This document shows positions 56,255 through 64,000 of a DNA stretch of 64,000 nucleotides, piece after piece (the stretch's first letter is position 1; each line of letters opens with the position of its first letter). Location of the stretch: positions 5,766,001 through 5,830,000 of the forward strand of contig NZ_CP053452.2 of NCBI RefSeq assembly GCF_013128195.2. The letters are read 5' to 3'. The notes below the pieces were generated by a model. It saw nothing but the letters and a program-made list of their open reading frames with translations. It had not been told where the DNA came from and ran no database searches. The stretch comes from Frigoriglobus tundricola. GTDB lineage: Bacteria; Planctomycetota; Planctomycetia; Gemmatales; Gemmataceae. A program made the translations under genes and the position numbers.

Positions 56255-56469
56255 TCAGCGGCCCGTGGCGATCCCGCGGAGCACCGCGCCGAACGCGCGC
56301 GCGGTGCGGGCGGACCACACCGGGCCCCCTTTGTGCCCCGGCCCCTTCGGCGCCGGGGTCTGGGTCAGGTCGGGGGCCGGGCCGGGGGCGCGGCGGCGGC
56401 GGCGAGGCCGGAGTACACCCGGGCGGTCGCGCCCGGGGCGCTCGTCTTCTGGGTCGGTCGGTCGGACAC
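56255..56469 (-). CDS. Possible small protein between the V4R genes (one frameshift)
   Basis: From GTG 56469, preceded by a GGAG ten bases upstream, reading gives SDRPTQKTSAPGATARVYSG and an Ala/Pro stretch. After a one-base shift in a CCCCC run it continues as LTQTPAPKGPGHKGGPVWSA to a TGA at 56255. The total is about 71 residues. It fills the only gap in an otherwise tight operon. There is no known family. The coding assignment is uncertain; it may be intercistronic sequence. Confidence 0.3.
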
Positions 56470-56486
56470 GGGAGGGCTCCGGGTGG

Positions 56487-57287
56487 TCAGATCGAAGACA
56501 GCTTCTTGATGATGTCCTTGGCGGTCGCGCCTTCGCTCCGCCAGAACGCCGCCGCGTCCACCCGCTCGGAGTCGGAGATCACGAACCGGCAGTGGTCCTC
56601 CCCGGTCGCGTAGCACTGCATCTCCACGCACCCGAGGCTGCGGCGCGACAGCACGCTGAACACCGAGGCGAAGAGGCCCGCGTAAAAGTAGCACACGACC
56701 GCGCCGATATCGCCGAGCGACTGGGCGACGGCGGACTCGTACAATTCAACGAACAGCAGCCCCTTGTCCCGCTGCCGGAAGTCGTACCGCCAGGTGCCCC
56801 AGCCCTCGATGGTGAGCGGCCACCACCAGCTCTCCATCAAGAAGTCGACCCGCATCCGGGCCAGGTCGGCCTCGAACTCGGCCTGCATCCGCCCGAGGAA
56901 CGCCCGCATGTCGTGCAGGCCCCACTGGTACCCGCACTTGTACATGATCTCCCGGGCGCCGCTCTGGCCGACCTCGTCCTCGAGCGCCCCGAGCATGGCC
57001 ACCATGAAGTCCTCCCCGACCCGCATCATGCGCTGGCCGTAGGGGTTGTGGAGCGTGCCCTTGGCGGGGTCCAGGCGGTAGAACTCCTGGTCGAAGTAGT
57101 GGTTGTGCTTGTACGGCTGGACCCCGGGCCGGGCCTCGATGACCGGCCTGATCGGCCCCTCGCCGGCGCCGGGGCGCCGCAGGAACGAGACCGCGCGCGT
57201 GTCCGCCTTTTCGCGCCAGAAGATCTGGAGCGTGGCCTCCGACGGGCGGTCGAGCGGGGCCGTGTAGTCGTTCGCGGGTGCGGGCAT
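56487..57287 (-). CDS. V4R-domain protein 2
   Basis: The protein has 266 residues. The N-terminal part is distinct (VSFLRRPGAGEGPIRPVIEA, YKHNHYFDQEFYRLDP). The V4R domain follows from about residue 90: EIMYKCGYQWGLHDMRAFLG, ESWWWPLTIEGWGTWRYDFR, a strand GDIGAVVCYFYAGLFASVFS, and the signature GCVEMQCYATGEDHCRFVIS. The Cys ligand pattern C-x5-C-x7-C is complete. Two V4R proteins next to a BBAG and an iron-sulfur protein is the arrangement reported for BBAG clusters. The ligand is probably a tetrapyrrole. Confidence 0.85.
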   Translation of the reverse strand: MPAPANDYTAPLDRPSEATLQIFWREKADTRAVSFLRRPGAGEGPIRPVIEARPGVQPYKHNHYFDQEFYRLDPAKGTLHNPYGQRMMRVGEDFMVAMLGALEDEVGQSGAREIMYKCGYQWGLHDMRAFLGRMQAEFEADLARMRVDFLMESWWWPLTIEGWGTWRYDFRQRDKGLLFVELYESAVAQSLGDIGAVVCYFYAGLFASVFSVLSRRSLGCVEMQCYATGEDHCRFVISDSERVDAAAFWRSEGATAKDIIKKLSSI

Positions 57288-57320
57288 GGGGTGGGCCTCT
57301 GGGGTTCCGCTCGGCTCGGG

Positions 57321-57791
57321 TCAGCCCTCGTCGCGGAGCTTGCGGAGCTCCTCCGAGAGGGTCACGAACAGGTTCATCAGCGTTCGGGTGATGATCTTGC
57401 CCTTGCCGATCAGCGTCTTTCCGGTGATCGGGTGCAGGTAGTCGTAGTCGGCCTTGTGGCCGATCAGCTGGACCAGCGCGTCGGCCGACTGGACGAACAC
57501 GCCCTCCGGCAGCTCGACCACGATCCCCTCGCCGAGCACGTGGCACTGGCAGGCGAGCCGGCTGGAGCCGTCGGCCCCGTCCAGCAGCCTCAGCGTCCGC
57601 TCCTCGCGCGGGGTCCGCGGGGTCAGTTCGTCCCCGCCCTGGTGGACCCGCACGTGGCAGGTGGCGCACAGCCCCTTGCCGCCGCAGGCGGTGTCCAGCT
57701 CGAACTTCATCGACAGCAGCCCGTCGAGCAGCCGGGTCCCCGTGGAGACCTCCATCAGCGTGCCGACCGGTTGTAGCTCGACCCGTTTCAT
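57321..57791 (-). CDS. [2Fe-2S] ferredoxin 2
   Basis: The protein has 156 residues. Cys36, 42, 45 (TACGGKGLCATCHVRV) and 81 (RLACQCHV) give the CX5CX2CX35C spacing. The end PITGKTLIGKGKIITRTLMN parallels ferredoxin 1. This makes a pair of related ferredoxins in one operon, one free-standing (this one) and one next to a kinase. It may give electrons to haem oxygenase, or to a bilin reductase encoded elsewhere. It sits between the sensor protein and V4R protein 2. Confidence 0.92.
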   Translation of the reverse strand: MKRVELQPVGTLMEVSTGTRLLDGLLSMKFELDTACGGKGLCATCHVRVHQGGDELTPRTPREERTLRLLDGADGSSRLACQCHVLGEGIVVELPEGVFVQSADALVQLIGHKADYDYLHPITGKTLIGKGKIITRTLMNLFVTLSEELRKLRDEG

Positions 57792-57803
57792 CGGGGACTC
57801 GGA

Positions 57804-59558
57804 TCAGGCGGGAAGTTGGGCCACCGGCGCGCCGAGCCGCCACCCGGCGACCGTTTCCTCGTGCGGGGCCACGTCCAGGGCGCCGGGCGCCGCCGCCGCA
57901 ACGGTCGCCGGCGGCCCGCCGGCGAGCCGCGTCGGGACCACCAGGCGCAGGCCCAACTGGCCGCTCGGGTCCGCCTCGATCCGCAGCCCGCCGCCCAGGG
58001 CGCCGGCCATCCAGGCCGCCACGACCAGGCCGATCGGGTGCCCGCCGACGCCCTCGAACCGGTCGAGCGGGGCCGGGGCGCGGTGCCCGAACGGGTTCTC
58101 GATCACGTCGAGCATGGCGGCCGTGAGGACCGGGCCGGCGTCCGGGATGTGGAACTCGGTGGCCGGTTCCGGCGCCTGCGCCGAGACCCCGAGGCGGCGG
58201 ATGCGCACCTCGATCTGCGCGTTCTGGGTGGCGTCACACGCGTGCGAGAGGGCGCCGAGCAGCGCGACCTCGACCCGCTCGAAGTCGGCGTACAGCCACC
58301 CGCCCTGGTCGGTCACTTTGAGGTTGTTCCCGCGCGCCTTGAGCCGCCCCGCGAGCCGCTGGCCGACCGCGTTCGGCACCTCGACCGCCATGAATTCGGA
58401 CGGCGTGGCCTCCGGCAACTTGGTCCAGACGAGGTTCCGGAACGACTGGGCCAGGGCGTGGAACGTGTCGATCGTGCGGAGCCCGCGGCCGGCGGCCGTC
58501 AGCTTGGCCAGCATGGCGTCCCGCTGGCCGGACTGCTTCGCGTCCCCGATCAACAGGCGCAGTTGCGCCGCGACCTGCCGGAGCGGCTCGTCGGTCTCGG
58601 CCAGGTAGCGCTCGAGCAGGCACCGGGTGGCGTTCGCCCGGACCCCGGCCCGCTCCTCGGCCTCGCGCACCCGGGCGACCGTCAGGTCCCGCCCGACGAG
58701 ACACACCAGCGCGTCCCGGGCGCCCTTCTTCGAAACGGCCCCGGTCAGTTCGACGAGCGCCGGGGCCGCGGTCCGCACCACGACGCTCCCCGCGGCGCCC
58801 GCCCGGATCCAGTCCAGCACCTCGCCCGACCCGGTCACCGGCCGGTCCGGGTCGGCGCCGGCCGCGTCCGGCGCGATGGGATCGGCCAGGAGCGCGACGA
58901 TCGGTTTGCCGGCGGCGCTCGCGAGGGTGGTCCCGAACATCCCCTCGGCCGCCTGGTTCAGGTACCGCGGGCTCCCGGCCGCGTCGGTCACGACGACCGC
59001 GTCCGGGAGCCCGTTGAGGATGCGGAGCGCGGACGCCAACCGGTTGCGGAGGCCCGCAATTTCTTTGGCCGCGTCCGCGAAGCCGGCCCGCACCCGGTCG
59101 GCGTGGTCCGGGTACCGGTCGGCCAGCGCGGGCGCCGCCGGGGCGGATTTCGCGTCGCCGAGCGCCGCGGCCGCGACCGCCACGGCCGCGAGATCGGCCT
59201 GGTAGGTGTCCGCCAGTTCGGCCTCGCGGCGGTCCCCGTCGCGCACGCGCTCGTTCAGGTCGCGGACGGCGGCGGCGAGCGTCCCCAGCTCCCCGGGCCG
59301 TCCGGGAAGTCGGCCGGGTCCAGCTCGCGGGCGGCGACGCGGCGCGCGGCCTCGGCGTGCCGCGCGAGCGGGGCGAGCACCGCCCACGCGACCGCGCCGC
59401 CGACCGCGGCCCCGACGAGCCCGATGCCGGCCGCCGCGGCCGCGCCCAGTTCGGGGGCCAGCAGCGCGGCGGCCACGGCGCTCGCGGCCGTGGCCCCGGC
59501 GGTCAGGGCGCTCGCGCGCGCGGCGCAACAGGTCTCGGGTGCGGGTCGGCATGGGCAT
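57804..59558 (-). CDS. Membrane sensor with PAS domain and degenerate histidine kinase-like ATPase (two frameshifts)
   Basis: It is about 585 residues. Correcting two one-base frame changes (near 59520 and 59295) gives an N terminus with two membrane helices (TAASAVAAALLAPEL, AVGGAVAWAVLAPLARHAEA) and a HAMP-like segment. A PAS domain follows (LRILNGLPDAVVVTDAAGSP, NQAAEGMFGTTLASAAGKPI). The C-terminal half resembles HATPase (ALSHACDATQNA in the N-box place, FEGVGGHPIGLVVAAWMAGA as the G2 box). No phospho-accepting His is seen in the helix EPLRQVAAQLRLLIGDA, so this is probably a pseudo-histidine kinase. It lies between STK2 and ferredoxin 2. Confidence 0.7.
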   Translation of the reverse strand: MPMPTRTRDLLRRARERPDRRGHGRERRGRRAAGPRTGRGRGGRHRARRGRGRRRGRVGGARPARAARRGRAPRRRPRAGPGRLPGRPGELGTLAAAVRDLNERVRDGDRREAELADTYQADLAAVAVAAAALGDAKSAPAAPALADRYPDHADRVRAGFADAAKEIAGLRNRLASALRILNGLPDAVVVTDAAGSPRYLNQAAEGMFGTTLASAAGKPIVALLADPIAPDAAGADPDRPVTGSGEVLDWIRAGAAGSVVVRTAAPALVELTGAVSKKGARDALVCLVGRDLTVARVREAEERAGVRANATRCLLERYLAETDEPLRQVAAQLRLLIGDAKQSGQRDAMLAKLTAAGRGLRTIDTFHALAQSFRNLVWTKLPEATPSEFMAVEVPNAVGQRLAGRLKARGNNLKVTDQGGWLYADFERVEVALLGALSHACDATQNAQIEVRIRRLGVSAQAPEPATEFHIPDAGPVLTAAMLDVIENPFGHRAPAPLDRFEGVGGHPIGLVVAAWMAGALGGGLRIEADPSGQLGLRLVVPTRLAGGPPATVAAAAPGALDVAPHEETVAGWRLGAPVAQLPA

Positions 59559-59572
59559 GGTCTCCGTCGCGG

Positions 59573-60736
59573 TCAGTACAGATCGAGGCGCATTCCGAAG
59601 GCGGCTTCCGCCGCCCGGATCAACTCGTCGTGGGTGTCGAACCGGCGTGCGGGATCGACGGCCGTCATCCGGCGGATCAGATCGGACACCTCGCGCCCGG
59701 GACCCGGGCCGGGTCCGGGCGCGAGGTCCAGGTCGCCCTTCTTGTGCCGGAGCATCACCGCATCGGGGTCGGTTCCCGGAACCGCGATGCGCCCGGTGAG
59801 GGCCTGATAAACGGTCAGGCCGAGCGAGTAGACGTCCGAGCGGTGGTCGCTGCCGTTCTCGAACCGTTCCGGGGCCATGTAGTTCAAGCTCCCGGCGACC
59901 TCACCGCCGGCGCCCGGGGCCGCCGCGGCGACCGGGCGGGCGAACTTCCGCCGGCACCGGGCGAGGCCGAAATCGGCCAGCTTGAACCCGTTTTCCGGCG
60001 TGAGCAAAATGTTCGCGGGTTTCACGTCGTGGTGCGCGACCCCGACCCGCCACGCGGCCCGGAGCGCGAGGCCGGTCTGGACGAGCAGGGTGAACGCCGC
60101 CGGCGCGTCGAGCGGGCCGGCGCTCAGCCGCTCGCGGAGGTTCTCCCCGTTGACGTATTCCAGCACCAGGAACGGCTCGTCGCCGTCCTCGTAGTCCCAG
60201 ACGCGGACGACGTTCGGGTGGACGATTTGTGCCTGAAGTCGCGCCTCGGCGCGGAGCCGGTCGCGGAGCGCCGGGCGGTCCGGATCGCCGCCGGCGCCGA
60301 CCGGCTTGAGGGCCACGGGGACGCGCAACGTGGGGTGGACGGCCAGGTACACCGGGCCGAACCCGCCCCACCCGAGGACCCCCTTGATGAGGTACCGGCC
60401 GAACAGCGATCCGCTCGGGCGGACCTCGAGGACCCGGACCGCGGGTTCGGGCGCCAGCTCCGGGGGCGGGACCAGCCGCGCGAGGGCGCGGTTGATCGAA
60501 CCGGGATTGAAGAGCTGGCGCGCGTCCCGGTCGTCCAACTGCCCCTCCCACGCGCGCAGCACCGCCCGCGCCCCGATGCGGTCGATCACCCCTCGTTCAC
60601 ACAGATAATCGAGGAACGTCTCGCCGTCCCTTGGGGCCGCGCCCCAGCGGTCGAACACCGCGCGGAGCGCCGACCCGTCGGACCCGGAACAGTGGATGAG
60701 TAACCGGGTGACGAACGTGTCGAACGGTGCGACCAT
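59573..60736 (-). CDS. Ser/Thr protein kinase, first gene of the bilin operon
   Basis: The protein has 387 residues. About 105 residues come before the kinase domain. Kinase motifs: GWGGFGPVY glycine loop, Lys144 in VALKP, HHDVKPANILL (235-245, HHD in place of HRD), DFG (255-257) and MAPERF. All catalytic residues except the Arg of HRD are kept, so it is probably an active kinase without activation-loop-phosphate control. It has no membrane segment after the catalytic domain, and no PASTA or sensor repeats. It is promoter-proximal; the AT-rich region upstream is a good candidate for its promoter. Confidence 0.9.
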   Translation of the reverse strand: MVAPFDTFVTRLLIHCSGSDGSALRAVFDRWGAAPRDGETFLDYLCERGVIDRIGARAVLRAWEGQLDDRDARQLFNPGSINRALARLVPPPELAPEPAVRVLEVRPSGSLFGRYLIKGVLGWGGFGPVYLAVHPTLRVPVALKPVGAGGDPDRPALRDRLRAEARLQAQIVHPNVVRVWDYEDGDEPFLVLEYVNGENLRERLSAGPLDAPAAFTLLVQTGLALRAAWRVGVAHHDVKPANILLTPENGFKLADFGLARCRRKFARPVAAAAPGAGGEVAGSLNYMAPERFENGSDHRSDVYSLGLTVYQALTGRIAVPGTDPDAVMLRHKKGDLDLAPGPGPGPGREVSDLIRRMTAVDPARRFDTHDELIRAAEAAFGMRLDLY

Positions 60737-61985
60737 ATGCGAGTAATGGTGGTGGGTTCGAAACGCGGGCGCGTCAGCCGCTCGTTGCGTTCGTCGGCTC
60801 GGGTCCGCGGGCCGTCTTCTTACGGGCGCGAGCTAACACGAAGCGCGACAAAGTCGGAATTTTCAGTCGGAGCGAACTCCTAACTGCCACCTGAACCTAG
60901 CCCACAAATTTCATCGGGTCAAATGCCGCCACACCGCACCCGCGCCCCCCGTGACTCGCGGCGCCCGGCCCGGCGCGGGCCGGGCGAGAAGTGGATTTCG
61001 CGCTACCGTTTGTATGCGAAGCGGCCAGATCGTACTGGCCGAATTTACCAGCCAATCATGTGGTCAGATTTGTAAAAAAATAGATTGCAACTAGTATAAT
61101 ATATTGTGTGATATAATAATACTTTGTTTTTGTATATCTTTGATTAATAGGACTGAGTTCGTCGCTGTAAATCGGGTCGCTGAATCCGATGGTGATCCAA
61201 TTCGGTCGCGACGAATGTATCGGTGCATATATGAGTCTTACGCGGTGCCTGTCGTCTGTCGTGAGCGGTTTTGCGTGTCGAAACAGACTTCAGCGCCCCT
61301 GTGCTTGCCCCCCACGCCCGGCGTGTCGGCCGGGATGCCAGAAGCCCGCACCCAACAGCCCCCGAGCGGCCGAACAGTGGGGCGTCAAGTTGTCGGCCAC
61401 GAAGACCCAAGCCGCCGCCGAATCGGCGCGTCCGTGGGCTCGAAATCCGCGGCGAAATCGGCACCGCCGCGGGTCTTCTGTACGGTCGGAGTGATCAGGC
61501 AACGGCGAGATGTACTTGACGCGTTGAAGAGTGACACATGTCCCCACGTCGGGAAGTTGTGGGTCATCCGGCTGATGTCACTCCCGGGGACGCCGAGAAT
61601 AATCGAGAACCGCGTCACGCCATCCGGGAAAAGTGCCATTTTCGGGTGGGCCGCTGTCTCCGACAGCGCCGGCGCGCGGGTCGCGCCGAGAAGAACCGGG
61701 GTGCGACCACCGAGGTGCAACCACCGACTGGCGGGGACCGTCGGCCACCCCAAAAAGGGCGCTCTCGGCCGGGAGCGGGCCAGTTACCGACTTCCAAAGG
61801 GGCGGGCCACCCCCTGACGGTCGCGGCGCGATCGTGCGCCCGATCTCCGAACCCGGACGCCTTCGGGCGGCCACACGAACCCGGTCCGCCACCACGCACC
61901 CGCCCTGCCGGGAGATCATTTTCTCGCCCGGGTCTCACGCCCGGCGTCCGAGCCGGCCGCGCCCCCAGCGGGGCGGCCGGGCGTC
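60737..61985. other. Gene-free 1.25-kb region with AT-rich island and hairpins
   Basis: No frame here shows convincing coding character. It holds two hairpins: CGCCCGGCCC/GGGCCGGGCG (60962-60986) and CGGCCAG/CTGGCCG (61022-61041). Next to the second is an AT-rich island (about 61060-61150) with several TATAAT-like boxes (ATAATATATTG, GATATAATAAT). It lies upstream of the bilin operon (start 60736, minus strand) and is the most likely regulatory region for it. The remainder (61160-61985), downstream of the partial gene, holds nothing I recognise. Confidence 0.55.
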
Positions 61986-64000
61986 TTACTTTTTCTCCGC
62001 GGGCAGGGGCTGCGATTTCACCTCGCCCACGTCTTTGTCCTCTCCCGGCTTGAAGACGACATCGCGGAAGACGATGCCTTTCCAGTCGTCGGACGCCGGG
62101 GGGCGCGGCCGCCGCGCGTCCTTCCAGACGAGGTGGTACTTCAACCCCGGGACCAGCCCCGCGACGGTGAACCGCCCGTCGTCGTCCGTCGCCGGATCGG
62201 GATCGCGCCGACCGGTCGTGGTCACGCTCCCGTCCGGATTAACCGTACTCATCCACGTGTTCGCCATCGCGCCGGCGTTGGCCCCGAGGTCGGTCGTGGC
62301 CACGGTCCCGTCTTTCTTGATTGTCGTCACCCCGTTGCTGAGCGGCCCCCCGATGCGATTGCGGAGGAGCACGCCCGTCTCGGTCGAATGGTACTCGCCC
62401 GCGCGGGCGAGGGGGAGTTCGACGACCCCTAGACGCGCCCCTTTCACCGGTTGCCCCGCGTCATCGACCAGGCGGCCGCGGACGGATGCCGCCGGTTGCA
62501 GTTTCACGACGAGTGGCCCCTTCTCGTCGCCCCGGACGACCACGGACCCGGCCAGCTTCGATTGCGACTGGGAGAAGCAGACGAGCCGCGGGTGTTCGGC
62601 TCCGACGCCGAGGACCGCGAACTCGGCGCCCCGCAGGGGCATCAGCGGTTCGGTGTACCAGTCGTGCAGGAGGCCGGAGGCCAGGGCGCCGGAAACCGGC
62701 TTCCCGTCCGGCCCGATCAGCTTCCCTTCCACCCGGCGGCTCGAATCGAGGGTGAACCGGACCGGAATGGGGTCGGAACCGGCCTTCGGGTCGATGTCGG
62801 CGAACGCGTTATAGTTCTGCGCCGCCCAACCCGGCGACGCACCACGCAGCGACTCCTGCCGCTTCACCGCGTCTGCGGCCATCGCGTACCGGCTCAGGGG
62901 CGTGAGGCCGGGGGCGGCGGAAAAGGCGAGGACGGCGGGGCGGTCGGGAATGACGGCCAGCCGCAAGCGCCCGTCGTTGGGGACGTTCACCTGGCGGTCG
63001 TAACCGGTCTCCGTCGGCGATCGGTTCCCCTTCGGCCCGTTCGGGTTCTCGGGCGCGACGAAGTACGATACGTCGCCGGCAACCGGCTTGCCCGTCGCGC
63101 GGTCGGTGGTGGTGATCTCGGCCCAGACGCCACGGGCCAGCGCGATGTCGAGTCCCGCCGGGACGAACAATTTCGTCTCGGGGATGTCCTTCACCACCGG
63201 TAGGAGGGGGACGTCGCCCGTGTTCCGGACCCGAATTGCAGAGCCGTGCGCCAGCGGCAACCCGCCGAGCCGGTAACGCCCCTCCGCGTCCGTCGTCGTG
63301 CGATAAATCGTATTCTGAAGGAACCGCCCTTGCCCGGCGAGGCGGTACGTCTCGACGACCGCGGCCGGAACCGGCTTGCCGCTCACCGCGTCGCGGACCA
63401 CTCCGGTCACGACCAGGCCCGGGGCCGCGACGTAACTGTCCCCGTTAGCTTTCAGAACCTTCGGCTCCCGCTGGGGCGCCATCTCCCGCCGGAAGAACCC
63501 GGCCGTGTCGTCGGCCTCGGTCAGCCGCTTCGGAATCGGAAGCGGGCCGGGCTTTCCAGTAACGAAGTACACGTCCTGCGTCTCGATCGCGTCCCCCTCG
63601 AGACGCACCTCCACCACCCGCTCCGCGGCATACCCGTCGAGCTGGAACCACCCCTTTGCGTCGGTCGTTGCTGCCGGCAGGAGCGGGCTCGGTCGCCGCT
63701 GAATGGCGGAGTAATCGTGCCAGAAGTTGGGGAGGTGGCGCCGGACCGCGCCGCCGACAGTTTCGCCGCGTTCGAACGCCTTCATGAAGGCAGAGAAGTC
63801 CCCTTTCGCCGGGGCCGCCACGCCCAGCGGGGTCACGCGGACCCCGGCGATCGGCTGGCCCTGGAGGTCGATGATACGGCCGCGGACCGGAACCGTGTCC
63901 CCCGCGCACGTCAGCACGACGTCGCCCGTGTCAGCGTGGACTTGTTCCCAGGCCCAGGTGCGGCCCTCGGCCTTGGCGACCAGGAACCCGCCGCGCAGGG
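61986..64000 (-). CDS. Large protein with carboxypeptidase-regulatory-like domains (5' partial)
   Basis: About 670 residues are visible; the frame stays open past 63917 to the window edge, so the start is outside. It consists of repeated transthyretin/carboxypeptidase-regulatory-like modules: VRGRIIDLQGQPIAGVRVTP, VTGVVRDAVSGKPVPAAVVE, VEGKLIGPDGKPVSGALASG and VRGRLVDDAGQPVKGARLGV, plus TDAKGWFQLDGY and TDAEGRYRLGGLPL. Such proteins are common in planctomycetes, often encoded beside ECF sigma factors, and are believed to be exported. The edge sequence contains GGFLVAKAEGRTWAWEQV, which suggests more folded domains upstream. There is no anchor at the C terminus. Confidence 0.8.
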   Translation of the reverse strand, partial: LRGGFLVAKAEGRTWAWEQVHADTGDVVLTCAGDTVPVRGRIIDLQGQPIAGVRVTPLGVAAPAKGDFSAFMKAFERGETVGGAVRRHLPNFWHDYSAIQRRPSPLLPAATTDAKGWFQLDGYAAERVVEVRLEGDAIETQDVYFVTGKPGPLPIPKRLTEADDTAGFFRREMAPQREPKVLKANGDSYVAAPGLVVTGVVRDAVSGKPVPAAVVETYRLAGQGRFLQNTIYRTTTDAEGRYRLGGLPLAHGSAIRVRNTGDVPLLPVVKDIPETKLFVPAGLDIALARGVWAEITTTDRATGKPVAGDVSYFVAPENPNGPKGNRSPTETGYDRQVNVPNDGRLRLAVIPDRPAVLAFSAAPGLTPLSRYAMAADAVKRQESLRGASPGWAAQNYNAFADIDPKAGSDPIPVRFTLDSSRRVEGKLIGPDGKPVSGALASGLLHDWYTEPLMPLRGAEFAVLGVGAEHPRLVCFSQSQSKLAGSVVVRGDEKGPLVVKLQPAASVRGRLVDDAGQPVKGARLGVVELPLARAGEYHSTETGVLLRNRIGGPLSNGVTTIKKDGTVATTDLGANAGAMANTWMSTVNPDGSVTTTGRRDPDPATDDDGRFTVAGLVPGLKYHLVWKDARRPRPPASDDWKGIVFRDVVFKPGEDKDVGEVKSQPLPAEKK

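Noticed and set aside
55530..59807. Two long plus-strand frames opposite the V4R, ferredoxin and sensor genes
   Set aside because: Antisense to genes with recognisable motifs; Arg/Val/Gly-rich without domains.
52039..60736. Light-harvesting phycobilisome genes
   Set aside because: The globins lack chromophore Cys, there are no linker or lyase genes, and nothing photosynthetic is nearby; a signalling or storage role is more likely.
61104..61817. 237-codon plus-strand frame in the gene-free region upstream of the partial gene
   Set aside because: No recognisable motif, no ribosome-binding site, odd composition that changes along the frame; likely not coding.

Overview
The window is very GC-rich and comes from a planctomycete, most likely Gemmataceae. 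The evidence is two DUF1501 + DUF1549/DUF1553 pairs (one with Planctomycete cytochrome C domains), a DUF1559 prepilin-like protein, a TIGR02996-type companion domain, a giant secreted repeat protein with the N-terminal signature LELLEDRVEPA, many Ser/Thr kinases, and abundant dispersed palindromic repeats.

Layout. 0-9.5 kb: a membrane-anchored protein, an HU-type protein with a clear promoter and terminator, a moxR/DUF58 operon, a PQQ-propeller gene broken by many frameshifts, and a di-CXXCH cytochrome. 9.6-22 kb: WGR/LRR protein, MFS transporter, DUF1501 and cytochrome/DUF1553 genes, SGNH hydrolase, and a large haem-binding propeller protein. 22.3-31.5 kb: one 3056-residue secreted repeat protein. 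31.7-42 kb: YciF-like protein, SDR, Der GTPase, GT87-like mannosyltransferase, WD40 protein, a REP-associated tyrosine transposase flanked by REP arrays, and a second DUF1501/DUF1553 pair. 42-52 kb: glycine-rich protein, thioredoxin-like and MmcQ/YjbR proteins, GT83-like glycosyltransferase, DUF1559 protein, lipoprotein, a probable selenocysteine AhpD-like protein, and a Gfo/Idh/MocA oxidoreductase.

52.0-60.7 kb is the standout. It is one compact minus-strand operon encoding a Ser/Thr kinase, a PAS/degenerate histidine-kinase membrane sensor, two [2Fe-2S] ferredoxins, two V4R-domain proteins, two phycobiliprotein-like globins (BBAG type), a biliverdin-forming haem oxygenase, and a second Ser/Thr kinase apparently fused to one ferredoxin. 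It reads as a non-photosynthetic tetrapyrrole/bilin sensing or signalling system: ferredoxins feed haem oxygenase, globins and V4R proteins hold the products, and kinases transmit the signal. No ferredoxin-dependent bilin reductase is visible in the window.

Several genes (PQQ, cytochrome, SDR, GT87, haem oxygenase, sensor, ferredoxin-kinase) carry single-base frame changes with intact coding character on both sides. Base-level sequence errors are therefore likely and should be kept in mind. A TGA in place of a Cys codon in the AhpD-like gene is different: it sits exactly at the catalytic Cys and is followed by a SECIS-like hairpin.
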